6,687 nt of DNA. Source: Bacillota bacterium. Its GTDB lineage: Bacteria; Bacillota; Clostridia; Peptostreptococcales; Anaerovoracaceae. The notes under the pieces were generated by a model. That model was not told where the DNA came from, searched no databases, and worked only from the letters and a program-made list of their open reading frames with translations. Location of the stretch: the NCBI GenBank assembly GCA_016286935.1, contig JAEEUO010000068.1, positions 1 to 6,687 on the forward strand, in the 5' to 3' direction. Of this stretch, positions 1 to 6,667 are shown piece by piece. Each line of letters opens with the position of its first letter. Within the stretch, counting starts at the first letter, position 1. A program made the position numbers and the translations under genes.

Positions 1-573
1 GACCTTGCCGACGAGGTCGGCGCCGACGTCAGCGGCCTTCGGGTAGATGCCGCCGCCGACACGGCCGAACAGCGCCATCGAGGAGGCGCCGAGGCCGAAG
101 CCGGTGATGACGTCCGCGGCTTTCATGCCGAGGATGCAGAAGACCGCGCCGACGCCGAGGAGGCCGAGGCCGGCGACGCAGAGGCCCATGACGGAACCGG
201 AGCGGAACGCGACGGCGAGAGCCTTGACGATGCCGCCTTCGCGGGCGGCGTTCGCGGTGCGGACGTTGCCTTTCGTGGCGACGGACATGCCGCAGTAACC
301 GGCGACGACGCTGAACAGCGCGCCGAAGAGATAGAGGACGGCGGTCGTCCAGTTGATGCCGAGGCCGAGAACGACGAAGAGAACGACGATGACGATCGCC
401 ATCGTGCGGTATTCTCTCTTGAGGAACGCCATAGCGCCTTCATGGATGAAGCCGGCGATCTCTTTCATGCGGTCCGTTCCGGCGTTCTGTTTCGAGATCC
501 ACGAAGCGAGAACCGCCGCAACGATCAGCGCGACAACACCGCAGACCGGTGCCAGAATTGCGAGATTTTGCAT
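1..573 (-). CDS. hppA: Membrane-bound ion-translocating pyrophosphatase, N-terminal part (cut by window edge)
   Basis: This is the first 191 codons of an integral-membrane pyrophosphatase, which hydrolyses PPi to two phosphates and pumps H+ or Na+ across the cell membrane. The frame is open to base 1, so the rest (the family is usually about 650-700 residues or more) lies outside. Visible are a first membrane helix at residues 2-26, the conserved cytoplasmic stretch RMKEIAGFIHEGAMAFLKRE (35-54), further hydrophobic segments at about 57-73, 78-98 and 126-149, then GFGLGASSMALFGRVGGGI (158-176). It ends with KAADVGADLVGK (179-190), the family signature whose Lys and Asp residues help bind Mg-PPi. 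ATG at 573 is preceded by AAAGGA with a 7-base spacer. The residues that separate K+-dependent from K+-independent enzymes and H+ from Na+ pumps lie beyond the edge. The gene sits after a terminator, so it probably has its own transcript, but I see no convincing promoter in its short leader. Confidence 0.95.
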   Translation of the reverse strand, partial: MQNLAILAPVCGVVALIVAAVLASWISKQNAGTDRMKEIAGFIHEGAMAFLKREYRTMAIVIVVLFVVLGLGINWTTAVLYLFGALFSVVAGYCGMSVATKGNVRTANAAREGGIVKALAVAFRSGSVMGLCVAGLGLLGVGAVFCILGMKAADVITGFGLGASSMALFGRVGGGIYPKAADVGADLVGKV

Positions 574-625
574 GGGTGAGTCCTTTCTTTCCTGATACGC
601 TGAAAAGTACAAAAAATGGAATACG

Positions 626-663
626 AATAAAAAATCGATTCCCGCAGGGGGCTGCGGGATCGA
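626..663 (-). terminator. Rho-independent terminator after secG
   Basis: Read on the minus strand, an inverted repeat (CTGCGGG against CCCGCAG, at 652-658 and 641-647, extended by one A-T pair and, past a one-base bulge, by four more pairs) closes a four-base loop at 648-651. It is followed by six T (629-634), then ATT. It starts about 20 bases after the secG stop and so ends the secG transcript before hppA. The stem is GC-rich and the T tract adequate. Confidence 0.85.
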
Positions 664-681
664 GAGGGAACCGGATTATCC

Positions 682-912
682 TTATTCAATCGCGACGAGT
701 ACGAGAGCGCAGATGATGAAGAGGACCGCGCAGACGACCGTTACCTTCGACAGGATCGCCTCATATCCCTTGCTCTTCTTCTTTCCGAAAAGCTGTTCGG
801 CGCCGCCCGCGATCGAGCCGGAGAGACCCGCGGAGTTGCCCGACTGGAGAAGGATCGAGGCGGAGAGGACGATGGACGCGATCGCGAGAACGATCATCAG
901 GAATACTTTCAT
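682..912 (-). CDS. secG: Protein translocase subunit SecG
   Basis: This is a 76-residue membrane protein, the small non-essential subunit of the SecYEG channel, which aids SecA-driven export across the cytoplasmic membrane. It has the full family plan: a first membrane helix at about residues 3-22, LLQ at 21-23, the conserved loop GLSGSIAGGAEQLFGKKK (29-46), and a second helix at about 55-74. Length is normal for Firmicutes. The start at 912 is backed by AAGGAGG (923-929), 10 bases upstream. It is framed by terminators on both sides, so it appears to be transcribed alone. In many Firmicutes secG follows the glycolytic cluster and precedes rnr and smpB. Here the upstream link is kept but the downstream neighbour is hppA. 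Confidence 0.97.
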   Translation of the reverse strand: MKVFLMIVLAIASIVLSASILLQSGNSAGLSGSIAGGAEQLFGKKKSKGYEAILSKVTVVCAVLFIICALVLVAIE

Positions 913-945
913 AGCAAATTAGCCTCCTTGGAATTTGAGTGTCTT

Positions 946-975
946 ATTTTATCATAACAAAACGGGGGATTGCAA
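946..975 (-). promoter_or_regulatory. Candidate sigma-A type promoter of secG, overlapping the tpiA terminator
   Basis: On the minus strand there is TTGCAA (975-970) as a -35 box, an 18-base spacer, and TAAAAT (951-946) as a -10 box. The -10 is preceded by TG one base away (954-953), an extended -10. Transcription would begin roughly 25-30 bases before the secG ATG and leave a short leader holding the AAGGAGG site. The -35 lies in the loop of the upstream terminator hairpin. The boxes are seen directly; promoter activity is inferred. Confidence 0.6.
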
Positions 976-984
976 CCCCCGTTT
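955..984 (-). terminator. Rho-independent terminator after tpiA
   Basis: A perfect nine-pair stem (AAACGGGGG at 984-976 against CCCCCGTTT at 968-960, minus-strand reading) closes a seven-base loop, TTGCAAT. It is followed by a modest T-rich tail, TTTTGTTAT when the last stem bases are included. It lies about 55 bases after the tpiA stop and most likely ends the glycolytic transcript. The tail is interrupted by G, so termination may be partial and some transcripts may continue into secG. Confidence 0.8.
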
Positions 985-1038
985 CGTTCATTTTTCGCTG
1001 TTTTCTTCGATTTTCGTCAGGAGTCGCGAAACCGTCGC

Positions 1039-1785
1039 CTAAAAGTTGACGAGCGACAGGAAGCTGTCCGGCTTCAGGCTCGCGCCGCCGACGAGGACGC
1101 CGTCGATCTCGTACTGGTTCATGATCTCCGTGACGTTCGCGGGTTTGACGCTGCCGCCGTACTGGATCGTGACGCAGTCCGCGGTCTCCTCGCCGTACAG
1201 CGCCGCGATCTTCTCGCGGATCACGCCGCACATCTCGTTCGCGTCCGCCGCGCTCGCGGTCTTTCCCGTTCCGATCGCCCAGATCGGTTCATAGGCGACG
1301 GTCAGCTTCCGCACGTCTTCGTCGGGGATGCCTTCGAGGTCGGCCGCGATCTGACCGGAGACGATCTCGTTCGCCTTACCGGCTTCGCGCTGTTCGAGCG
1401 ATTCGCCGACGCAGAGGATCGGCGCGATCCCGTGGCGGAAGAGCGTCACGAGCTTCTTCCGGACGTCCTCATCCGTCTCGTGGAAGATCCCGCGCCGTTC
1501 GGAGTGGCCGACGAGGCATGCCTTCACGCCGAGTTCGTCGAGCATCCGGGCAGAGACCTCGCCCGTATACGCGCCCTCTTCTTCATAGAAGACGTTCTGG
1601 GCGCCGATCACGACGCCCGTCCCGCGAAACGCCCTGACGAGCGTCGGGAGCTGGGTGAACGGCGCGAAGATGCCGACGCGCACGTCGGACGCTTCGTATT
1701 CCGCGAGGAAGGCCTTGGCGAATTTCCGCGCCTCGGCCGCAGTCTTGTACATTTTCCAGTTTCCGCAGACAAACGGTGTTCTCAT
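1039..1785 (-). CDS. tpiA: Triose-phosphate isomerase
   Basis: This cytosolic enzyme interconverts dihydroxyacetone phosphate and glyceraldehyde 3-phosphate in glycolysis and gluconeogenesis. The 248 residues are a normal full-length TIM barrel. Visible catalytic elements are GNWKM (Asn9, Lys11), GHSERR with the electrophilic His94 (93-98), AYEPIWAIGTGK (164-175) with catalytic base Glu166 and the mobile loop after it, and the phosphate-binding glycines in YGGSV (209-213) and GGAS (233-236). All key residues are present. The ATG at 1785 has AAGGA six bases upstream and begins 17 bases after the pgk stop, so it is probably translated from the same message and perhaps coupled to pgk. It is the last gene before the terminator. 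In many Firmicutes gpmI and eno would follow here; they do not. Confidence 0.98.
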   Translation of the reverse strand: MRTPFVCGNWKMYKTAAEARKFAKAFLAEYEASDVRVGIFAPFTQLPTLVRAFRGTGVVIGAQNVFYEEEGAYTGEVSARMLDELGVKACLVGHSERRGIFHETDEDVRKKLVTLFRHGIAPILCVGESLEQREAGKANEIVSGQIAADLEGIPDEDVRKLTVAYEPIWAIGTGKTASAADANEMCGVIREKIAALYGEETADCVTIQYGGSVKPANVTEIMNQYEIDGVLVGGASLKPDSFLSLVNF

Positions 1786-1802
1786 AGCAATTCCTTCTTT
1801 GT

Positions 1803-2990
1803 TCAGTCCATGAGGCAGTCGACGCCGGGAAGTCCCTTTCCTTCGAGGAATTCGAGGGAGGCGCCGCCGCCCGTTGAGATATGGGTCATTTTGTCGGAAA
1901 GGCCGGCCTTCTTCACCGCCGCGGCCGAATCGCCGCCGCCGATGATCGTGACGGCCTTGCTCTCCGCGAGCGCTTCCGCGATCTTGTTCGTTCCCTTCGC
2001 GAAATTGTCCATCTCGAACACGCCCATCGGGCCGTTCCAGACGACGGTCTTCGCTTCCTGAAGGGCGCCGCGGAAGAGGCGGATCGTGGCGGGGCCGATG
2101 TCGAGGCCCATGCGGTTCGGATCCATCGCGTTCGCGTCATAGACGGCCGACGGCGAATCGTTCGCGAATTCGTCCGCCATCACGACGTCGACGGGAAGCA
2201 GGAAGCGCACGTTCTTTTCGCGCGCCTTCGCGAGCAGTTCCTTCGCCAGTTCGATCTTCTCGTCGTCGACGAGGGATTTTCCGATCTCGTAGCCCTTCGC
2301 CTTCAGGAAGGTGAAGGCCATGCCGCCGCCGACGATCAGGGTGTCGACCTTGTTCAGCAGGTTCTCGATGACCGGGATCTTGTCGCCGATCTTCGCGCCG
2401 CCGAGGATGGCGACGAACGGACGCTCCGGATTCTCGACGGCGTCGCCGAGGAAGCGGACTTCCTTCTCCATCAGGAAGCCGGAAACGGCAGGCAGGAACG
2501 CGGCGATCCCTGCGGTCGAGGAGTGGGCGCGGTGGGCGGAGCCGAACGCGTCGTTGACGAACAGATCGCCGAGGGACGCGAGTTCCTTCGCGAACGCCTC
2601 GCCGTTCTTCGTCTCTTCGGGGACGAAGCGGACGTTTTCGAGCAGGAGCACTTCGCCGGCCTTCAGTTCCTTCGCCGCCTTGCGGACGGCGTCGTCGACG
2701 ACGACCGGGGAACTGATGAAGCGGACGGGCGTCCCGAGGATCTCCTCGAGGCGCGCCGCGACGGGCGCGAGCGAATACTTCATATCGGGGCCGTCCTTCG
2801 GACGTCCGAGATGGCTCATCAGGATGACGGCCGCGCCGTTCCGGAGCAGGTACTCGATCGTCGGAACGGCCGCGCGGATGCGCGTATCGTCCGTGATCGC
2901 GCCGGTCTCCTTGTCCTGGGGGACGTTGAAGTCAACGCGGCAGACGGCCTTCTTACCCTTCAGTTCGATATCGCGAATCGTCTTTTTCAT
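1803..2990 (-). CDS. pgk: Phosphoglycerate kinase
   Basis: This cytosolic monomeric kinase transfers the acyl phosphate of 1,3-bisphosphoglycerate to ADP, the first ATP-yielding step of glycolysis. It has 395 residues, the standard bacterial length. Motifs seen in order are RVDFNVP (18-24) and SHLGRP (59-64) of the substrate-binding N domain, [22 protein letters not shown] near the hinge (the usual form has Ser where Gly stands), and in the nucleotide-binding C domain [17 protein letters not shown] and [14 protein letters not shown]. The frame is open further upstream, but the ATG at 2990 gives the family's normal N-terminus (MKKTIRDI...), has a GAGGG site ahead of it, and lies 17 bases after the upstream gap stop. 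An earlier start would run back through the whole end of that gap gene. Its neighbours are gap upstream and tpiA downstream. Confidence 0.98.
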   Translation of the reverse strand: MKKTIRDIELKGKKAVCRVDFNVPQDKETGAITDDTRIRAAVPTIEYLLRNGAAVILMSHLGRPKDGPDMKYSLAPVAARLEEILGTPVRFISSPVVVDDAVRKAAKELKAGEVLLLENVRFVPEETKNGEAFAKELASLGDLFVNDAFGSAHRAHSSTAGIAAFLPAVSGFLMEKEVRFLGDAVENPERPFVAILGGAKIGDKIPVIENLLNKVDTLIVGGGMAFTFLKAKGYEIGKSLVDDEKIELAKELLAKAREKNVRFLLPVDVVMADEFANDSPSAVYDANAMDPNRMGLDIGPATIRLFRGALQEAKTVVWNGPMGVFEMDNFAKGTNKIAEALAESKAVTIIGGGDSAAAVKKAGLSDKMTHISTGGGASLEFLEGKGLPGVDCLMD

Positions 2991-3007
2991 TGCGGATCCC
3001 TCTTTTC

Positions 3008-4024
3008 TCAGCCTTTCATGCTCTTCGCGACCATCTCGGTCAGACGGACGGCCTGGGACGTGAAGCCCCATTCGTTGTCGTACCACGCGAGGATCTTGAC
3101 CATGTTGCCGTTGATGACCATCGTCGAGAGCGCGTCGACGACGCCGCCGTGGGTGTCGCCCTTGAAGTCGACGGAGACGAGCGGATCGTCGCAGTAGCCG
3201 AGGGCGTCCTGCATATACGTCTCGCACGCTTTCTTCAGCACGCGGTTGACCTCTTCCTTCGTCGTCGATTTCGACAGGACGAAGGCGACGTCGACGACGG
3301 AGACGTCCGGCGTCGGAACGCGCATCGCGTAGCCGTTGACCTTGCCCTGAAGCTGGGGAAGGACCTTGCCGAGAGCCTTCGCGGCGCCGGTGGAGGTCGG
3401 GATCATCGAGAGGCCGGCCGCTCTGCCGCGGCGGAGGTCTTTGTGGTTGAGGTCGAGGATCTTCTGGTCCTGGGTGTAGGAGTGGATCGTCGTCATCAGG
3501 CCGCTTTCGATGCCGAATTCCTTGTCGATGATGTAGGACACCGGGGCGAGGCAGTTCGTCGTGCAGGAAGCGGTGGAGATGATGTTGTCGCGGGTCGGGT
3601 TGTATTTGTCGTCGTTGACGCCCATGACGATCGTGATGTCCTCATCGGTCGCGGGAGCGGAGATGATGACCTTCTTCGCGCCGGCTTCGATGTGTTTGAT
3701 CGCCTTTTCCCTCTCCTTGTACTTGGAGGAGGAATCGAAGACGATGTCGACGCCGAGGTCCTTCCAGGGAAGGTCCTTCGGGTCCTTGATGTTGAAGGCT
3801 TTGATCTCATGTCCGTTGATGACGATCGAGTTGTCCTTCGCGTACACTTCGCCGGGGAACCGGCCGAAGATCGAGTCGTACTTGAAGAGGTGGGCGATCG
3901 TCTGCGGAGTCGCAGAGGCGTTGTTGACGGCGACGACTTCAAAGTCGCAGCCCTTCTGTTCCGCGATGCGGACGAAGTCACGTCCGATGCGGCCGAAGCC
4001 GTTGATGGCAATTTTGACGCTCAT
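3008..4024 (-). CDS. gap: Glyceraldehyde-3-phosphate dehydrogenase, Bacillus/clostridial-like, altered coenzyme pocket (gap1)
   Basis: This enzyme phosphorylates and oxidises glyceraldehyde 3-phosphate to 1,3-bisphosphoglycerate. It has 338 residues, full length. Seen are the Rossmann motif NGFGRIGR (8-15), catalytic Cys154 in ASCTTNC (152-158), His181 in TTIHSYT (178-184), the phosphate-site TGAAKA, and WYDNEWG (314-320). The text around [10 protein letters not shown] resembles the Bacillus GapA/GapB group. Three coenzyme-site positions are odd. The Asp that normally follows Asn at the end of the second strand (NDLT in typical NAD enzymes) is Asn35, within VNNASATP. The usual STG or CTG near residue 98 is Ser-Ser-Ser. 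The Pro in the usual DLPHKDL is Asn193. Loss of that Asp is known in NADP-using GAPDHs, so NADPH production is possible but unproven. The ATG at 4024 has AAAGGAG upstream, and pgk follows after 17 bases. The catalytic residues are intact, so it should be active. Confidence 0.95.
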   Translation of the reverse strand: MSVKIAINGFGRIGRDFVRIAEQKGCDFEVVAVNNASATPQTIAHLFKYDSIFGRFPGEVYAKDNSIVINGHEIKAFNIKDPKDLPWKDLGVDIVFDSSSKYKEREKAIKHIEAGAKKVIISAPATDEDITIVMGVNDDKYNPTRDNIISTASCTTNCLAPVSYIIDKEFGIESGLMTTIHSYTQDQKILDLNHKDLRRGRAAGLSMIPTSTGAAKALGKVLPQLQGKVNGYAMRVPTPDVSVVDVAFVLSKSTTKEEVNRVLKKACETYMQDALGYCDDPLVSVDFKGDTHGGVVDALSTMVINGNMVKILAWYDNEWGFTSQAVRLTEMVAKSMKG

Positions 4025-4076
4025 GTTCCTTCTCCTTTGACCGAATGAGGGATACGGGTGTTGAGAGAGCCGGCGT

Positions 4077-5096
4077 TTATCTGAGCTGGCCCATGTATTT
4101 CAGCGTACGGCAGAGCTGGCTGACGTAGCTCATTTCGTTGTCGTACCACGCCACGACGCGGACTTCGAAGATGTGCGTTCCGCACTGCTGGGCAAGCGTC
4201 TGGGTCGCGTCGAACAGCGAGCCGTAGCTCATGCCGACGATGTCGGACGAGACGAGCTGGAGTTCGGTGTAGCCGAACGATTCGTCCGCGGCCGCCTTCA
4301 TCGCGGCGTTGATGCCTTCGACGGAGACGCTGTCGGTCATATCCTTCAGGGTCGCGTCGAGGATCGTGATCGAACCGGAGGCAACCGGAACGCGCTGCGC
4401 GGAGCCGATGAGCTTGCCGTCGAGTTCGGGGATGACGAGGCCGATCGCCTTCGCGGCGCCGGAGGACGTCGGAACGATGTTGATGGCGCCGCCGCGGGCA
4501 CGGCGGAGGTCACCCTTCTTGTGGGGGCCGTCGAGCAGCATCTGGTCGCCGGTGTAGGCGTGGATCGTCGTCATGAAGCCCGTGCGGAGTTCGCGATAGC
4601 CCGCGAGCGCCTTCGCCATCGGGGCGAGGCAGTTCGTCGTGCAGGACGCGCCGGAGACGATCCGGTCTTCCGCCTTCAGGGTCTTGTGGTTGACGCCGTA
4701 GACGATCGTCGGCAGGTCGTTGCCGGCAGGCGCGGAGATCAGGACGCGCTTCGCACCGGCGTCGATGTGGGCCTGGCTCTTCGCCTTCGAGGTATAGAAG
4801 CCCGTGCATTCGAGAACGACGTCGACGTCGAGTTCCTTCCAGGGGAGCTTCGAAGCGTCGGCTTCCTTATAGACCGGAATCGATACGCCATCGACGATGA
4901 TGCAGCCGTCTCCCGCCGCGCATTCCAGATCGTACTGACCCTGGACGCTGTCGTGCTTCAGAAGAAACGCCAGCATTTCCGGCGAGGTCAGGTCGTTGAT
5001 CGCAACGATCTCGATGTCGGCTTCTTTTTTGAAGAGTCTGCGGAAGGAGAGTCTTCCGATGCGGCCGAATCCGTTGATGGCAATTCTTGTGTTCAT
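4077..5096 (-). CDS. gap: Glyceraldehyde-3-phosphate dehydrogenase, streptococcal/lactobacillal-like, NAD type (gap2)
   Basis: This is a second, clearly different GAPDH of 339 residues. It has NGFGRIGR (8-15), [10 protein letters not shown] with the NAD-selecting Asp35, ECTG (96-99), catalytic Cys152 in GASCTTNC (149-156), His179, and WYDNEMSY (317-324). [18 protein letters not shown] (192-209), GSAQRVPV and [10 protein letters not shown] (291-300) follow the GAPDHs of streptococci and lactobacilli rather than the neighbouring copy. An in-frame ATG exists 21 bases further upstream, but AGGAGG lies inside that extension, nine bases before the ATG at 5096, which decides the start. By its intact Asp and normal CTG it is the likely glycolytic NAD enzyme. 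It is followed after 52 bases by the second gap gene. A TAGAAT element upstream (5121-5116) resembles a -10 box, but no fitting -35 is seen, so a separate promoter is uncertain. Confidence 0.96.
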   Translation of the reverse strand: MNTRIAINGFGRIGRLSFRRLFKKEADIEIVAINDLTSPEMLAFLLKHDSVQGQYDLECAAGDGCIIVDGVSIPVYKEADASKLPWKELDVDVVLECTGFYTSKAKSQAHIDAGAKRVLISAPAGNDLPTIVYGVNHKTLKAEDRIVSGASCTTNCLAPMAKALAGYRELRTGFMTTIHAYTGDQMLLDGPHKKGDLRRARGGAINIVPTSSGAAKAIGLVIPELDGKLIGSAQRVPVASGSITILDATLKDMTDSVSVEGINAAMKAAADESFGYTELQLVSSDIVGMSYGSLFDATQTLAQQCGTHIFEVRVVAWYDNEMSYVSQLCRTLKYMGQLR

Positions 5097-5105
5097 GATG
5101 TTTTT

Positions 5106-5111
5106 CCTCCT
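5106..5111 (-). promoter_or_regulatory. Ribosome binding site of the streptococcal-like gap; fixes its start
   Basis: A perfect AGGAGG lies nine bases before the ATG at 5096. Because it falls inside the longer possible reading frame that begins at an upstream ATG (5117), it argues that the shorter product beginning [11 protein letters not shown] is the real one. That is also where the family normally begins. Confidence 0.85.
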
Positions 5112-5129
5112 AATCATTCTACAGTGCGG

Positions 5130-5630
5130 TCAATTGTTTTTCCCGCAGCAGTTTTTATACTTTTTTCCGCTCCCGCAGGGGCAGGGATCGTTCCGGCCCG
5201 GCTTTTTCACGGCGTGGGCCTGGAGCGATTTCTTATATTCGCGCTCGATCTCCTTTTGGCGCTCGGGCGTCAGAATACCGTTCCATTCCTCGAGGGTGTA
5301 GAGGTACTCCGCCTTCGCCTTCCACATGTTGAAGTAGAGCGTTTCCCACTCGATCTCGAGCTTGATCTTCGAATCCTCTTTGACCGCTTCGAGATCCTGT
5401 GCCTTCTTCAGGCTCGTCTGGATGCCGTCGAGGAAGCCCATGAAGATCACGGGCTCGGCGTCGTACGCGGCGCACAGCTCGCTGAAGACGCCTTCGACCT
5501 TCTTTTTCTTTTTCGCGAGGATGTCCTTGTAGATCCTCTGTTCCGTTCCGGCGTACTTCGTCCAGAACGATTCAAACGTTGCGTCGGTCTGATTCTCGAT
5601 CAGGTCGGTCCATTCTTTGTACAGGCTCAT
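5130..5630 (-). CDS. SEC-C motif protein of unknown function
   Basis: This is a 166-residue soluble protein of unknown role. Its C-terminus carries a complete SEC-C metal-binding motif, [18 protein letters not shown] (145-162), with Cys150, Cys152, Cys161 and Cys162 in a CxCx8CC pattern. The motif is best known from the tail of SecA, where it binds zinc and contacts SecB and ribosomes. The first 140 residues are charged and probably mostly helical, rich in Lys, Glu, Trp and Tyr, with five lysines at 40-44. No signal peptide or membrane segment is visible. Similar proteins starting MSLY/F-x-E-W and ending in SEC-C are, as far as I recall, widespread and uncharacterised in Firmicutes. I chose ATG 5630 because AAAAGGA lies nine bases upstream and the family begins there. 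The alternative ATG at 5654 overlaps the hom stop as ATGA and would add eight residues. The gene ends 33 bases before gap2. A link to translation or protein quality control is only a guess. Confidence 0.88.
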   Translation of the reverse strand: MSLYKEWTDLIENQTDATFESFWTKYAGTEQRIYKDILAKKKKKVEGVFSELCAAYDAEPVIFMGFLDGIQTSLKKAQDLEAVKEDSKIKLEIEWETLYFNMWKAKAEYLYTLEEWNGILTPERQKEIEREYKKSLQAHAVKKPGRNDPCPCGSGKKYKNCCGKNN

Positions 5631-5639
5631 TGCGGGGAT

Positions 5640-5646
5640 TCCTTTT
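5640..5646 (-). promoter_or_regulatory. Ribosome binding site of the SEC-C gene
   Basis: AAAAGGA lies nine bases before the ATG at 5630 and just after the hom stop codon. It favours the shorter start over the ATG at 5654, whose only nearby candidate site is the weaker GGAAAG inside the end of hom. Confidence 0.6.
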
Positions 5647-5650
5647 CCGG

Positions 5651-6667
5651 TCATTCCGTCTTTCCGGGTACGACGATATCATATGCGGCTTGTTTCGCGA
5701 TCGCGCGGCCGATGTCGATGACGTCGCCCATGATCGCGGAGCCGGTCGGGAGCGGGCCTGCGCCCTTTCCGTAGAACATCAGCTCCTGGGCTTCGGTCGT
5801 CTTCAGCCACAGCGCGTTCAGCTCGTTCTTCACGGCGGCGAGCATGTGGTCCGCGGGAAGCTCGGTCGGCTTCACGCTGTAGACGAGTCTGCCGTCCTCG
5901 TAGTGGGCGTTCGCGATGAGTTTGATGACGTTTCCGCGCGATCTCGCCGCTTCGATGTCGGCCTTCGTCACGCCGGTGATCCCGGTCCTGGGGATGTCGT
6001 CCGGCCGGACGCGCACGCCGAAGCAGAGCGCGAGCAGGATCGACAGCTTGTTCGCGACGTCGATGCCTTCGACGTCTGCCGTCGGATTCGGCTCCGCGAA
6101 GCCCTTTTCCTTCGCCTGGGCGAGCGCCGTCTCGTAGTCGAGGCCCTCGTCGCCCATCTTCGTCAGAATGTAGTTCGTCGTTCCGTTGAGGATGCCGTAG
6201 ACCTCCTCGTAGCGGTTCGCGAGCAGCGCGTTTTCGATCGCCGTCAGGCACGGGATCGCGCCGCCGACGGACGCCTCGTAGCGGAACATGACGCGGTTCT
6301 TTTCGGCCGTGTCGCGCAGAAGTTCATAGCTGTCGGCGACGGCCGCCTTGTTCGCGGTGACGACGTGTTTGCCGTGGTTCATCGCGTCGACCATGAAGTC
6401 GACGGCGGGATGGATCCCGCCGAGCAGCTCGACGACGACGTCGATCTCGGGATCTTCGAAGATGTCGGCAGGATTCTGGGTGAACTTTTCAAGCGGCACC
6501 TTCACCGGACGCGGGCGGTCGACGAACTTCTCGAGGATCTTCACGAATTCGAAATCGATCCCCGTGCGGGCCTTGATCCCTTCGCGCTCCTTTTCGAGCA
6601 CCATATAGGAGCCCGTGCCGATGTTGCCCATGCCGAGCAGGCCGATCTTGCAGAGGTTGCCTTTCAT
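5651..6667 (-). CDS. hom: Homoserine dehydrogenase, short form without ACT domain
   Basis: This enzyme reduces aspartate 4-semialdehyde to homoserine with NAD(P)H, the branch point toward threonine and methionine, in the cytosol. Visible are the Rossmann motif GMGNIGTG (12-19), TANKAAVA with Lys107, [11 protein letters not shown] (130-140), and the family signature at 187-213 in which Asp198, Asp203 and Lys207 match the catalytic Asp/Asp/Lys set known from the yeast enzyme. The C-terminal glycine-rich [16 protein letters not shown] (300-315) closes the fold. The protein stops at 338 residues. Many Firmicutes forms run to about 430 with an ACT domain that senses threonine. Here the next gene begins at once, so the ACT domain is absent rather than cut off by a frameshift. 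The ATG at 6667 has AAGGAGG (6675-6681) seven bases upstream. The SEC-C gene follows after 20 bases. The upstream neighbour is outside the window. Confidence 0.96.
   Translation of the reverse strand: MKGNLCKIGLLGMGNIGTGSYMVLEKEREGIKARTGIDFEFVKILEKFVDRPRPVKVPLEKFTQNPADIFEDPEIDVVVELLGGIHPAVDFMVDAMNHGKHVVTANKAAVADSYELLRDTAEKNRVMFRYEASVGGAIPCLTAIENALLANRYEEVYGILNGTTNYILTKMGDEGLDYETALAQAKEKGFAEPNPTADVEGIDVANKLSILLALCFGVRVRPDDIPRTGITGVTKADIEAARSRGNVIKLIANAHYEDGRLVYSVKPTELPADHMLAAVKNELNALWLKTTEAQELMFYGKGAGPLPTGSAIMGDVIDIGRAIAKQAAYDIVVPGKTE

Larger units (their letters stand above)
1039..6667 (-). other. Probable polycistronic unit hom - SEC-C gene - gap2 - gap1 - pgk - tpiA
   Basis: Six genes in one direction are spaced by 20, 33, 52, 17 and 17 bases, each with its own ribosome binding site and with no terminator hairpin seen between them. 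The unit ends at the hairpin at 955-984. The glycolytic genes would be expected to need more message than hom, so an internal promoter near gap2 is likely on general grounds, but I could not find a convincing one. Co-transcription of all six is inferred from spacing alone. Confidence 0.6.

Noticed and set aside
574..634. Promoter for hppA in its AT-rich leader
   Set aside because: Several T-rich hexamers exist, but no -35/-10 pair with proper spacing stands out. The AT richness is partly the terminator's T tract.
970..2061. Plus-strand open frame of 363 codons opposite tpiA
   Set aside because: This is the same codon-bias shadow. It begins inside the terminator hairpin and crosses from tpiA into pgk with no motif of its own.
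1881..3197. Plus-strand open frame of 438 codons opposite pgk
   Set aside because: It is a mirror of pgk caused by codon bias. The minus strand carries an unmistakable, complete pgk, and the plus-strand product has no family features.
2991..3227. N-terminal extension of pgk back into the upstream gap gene
   Set aside because: The reading frame is open, but the added residues are Arg-rich out-of-frame gap sequence. The ATG at 2990 has its own binding site and the normal family N-terminus.
2990..4048. Plus-strand open frame of 352 codons opposite the pgk-proximal gap
   Set aside because: It is a shadow of gap1, dominated by Val, Asp and Arg runs that mirror GAC, GTC and TCG codons, and no protein family is recognisable.
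5116..5121. TAGAAT as a -10 box for a promoter driving gap2
   Set aside because: No acceptable -35 lies 16-18 bases upstream. The nearby TTGACC is only six bases away, too close to pair with it, so it is not listed as a promoter.
4173..5774. Long plus-strand open frame of 533 codons opposite gap2, the SEC-C gene and the end of hom
   Set aside because: It has no ribosome binding site of note and no recognisable motif, and its Arg/Asp/Val/Leu-rich composition is that of a reverse complement of GC-rich genes. Minus-strand genes here rarely use TTA, CTA or TCA codons, so the opposite strand lacks stops in that register.
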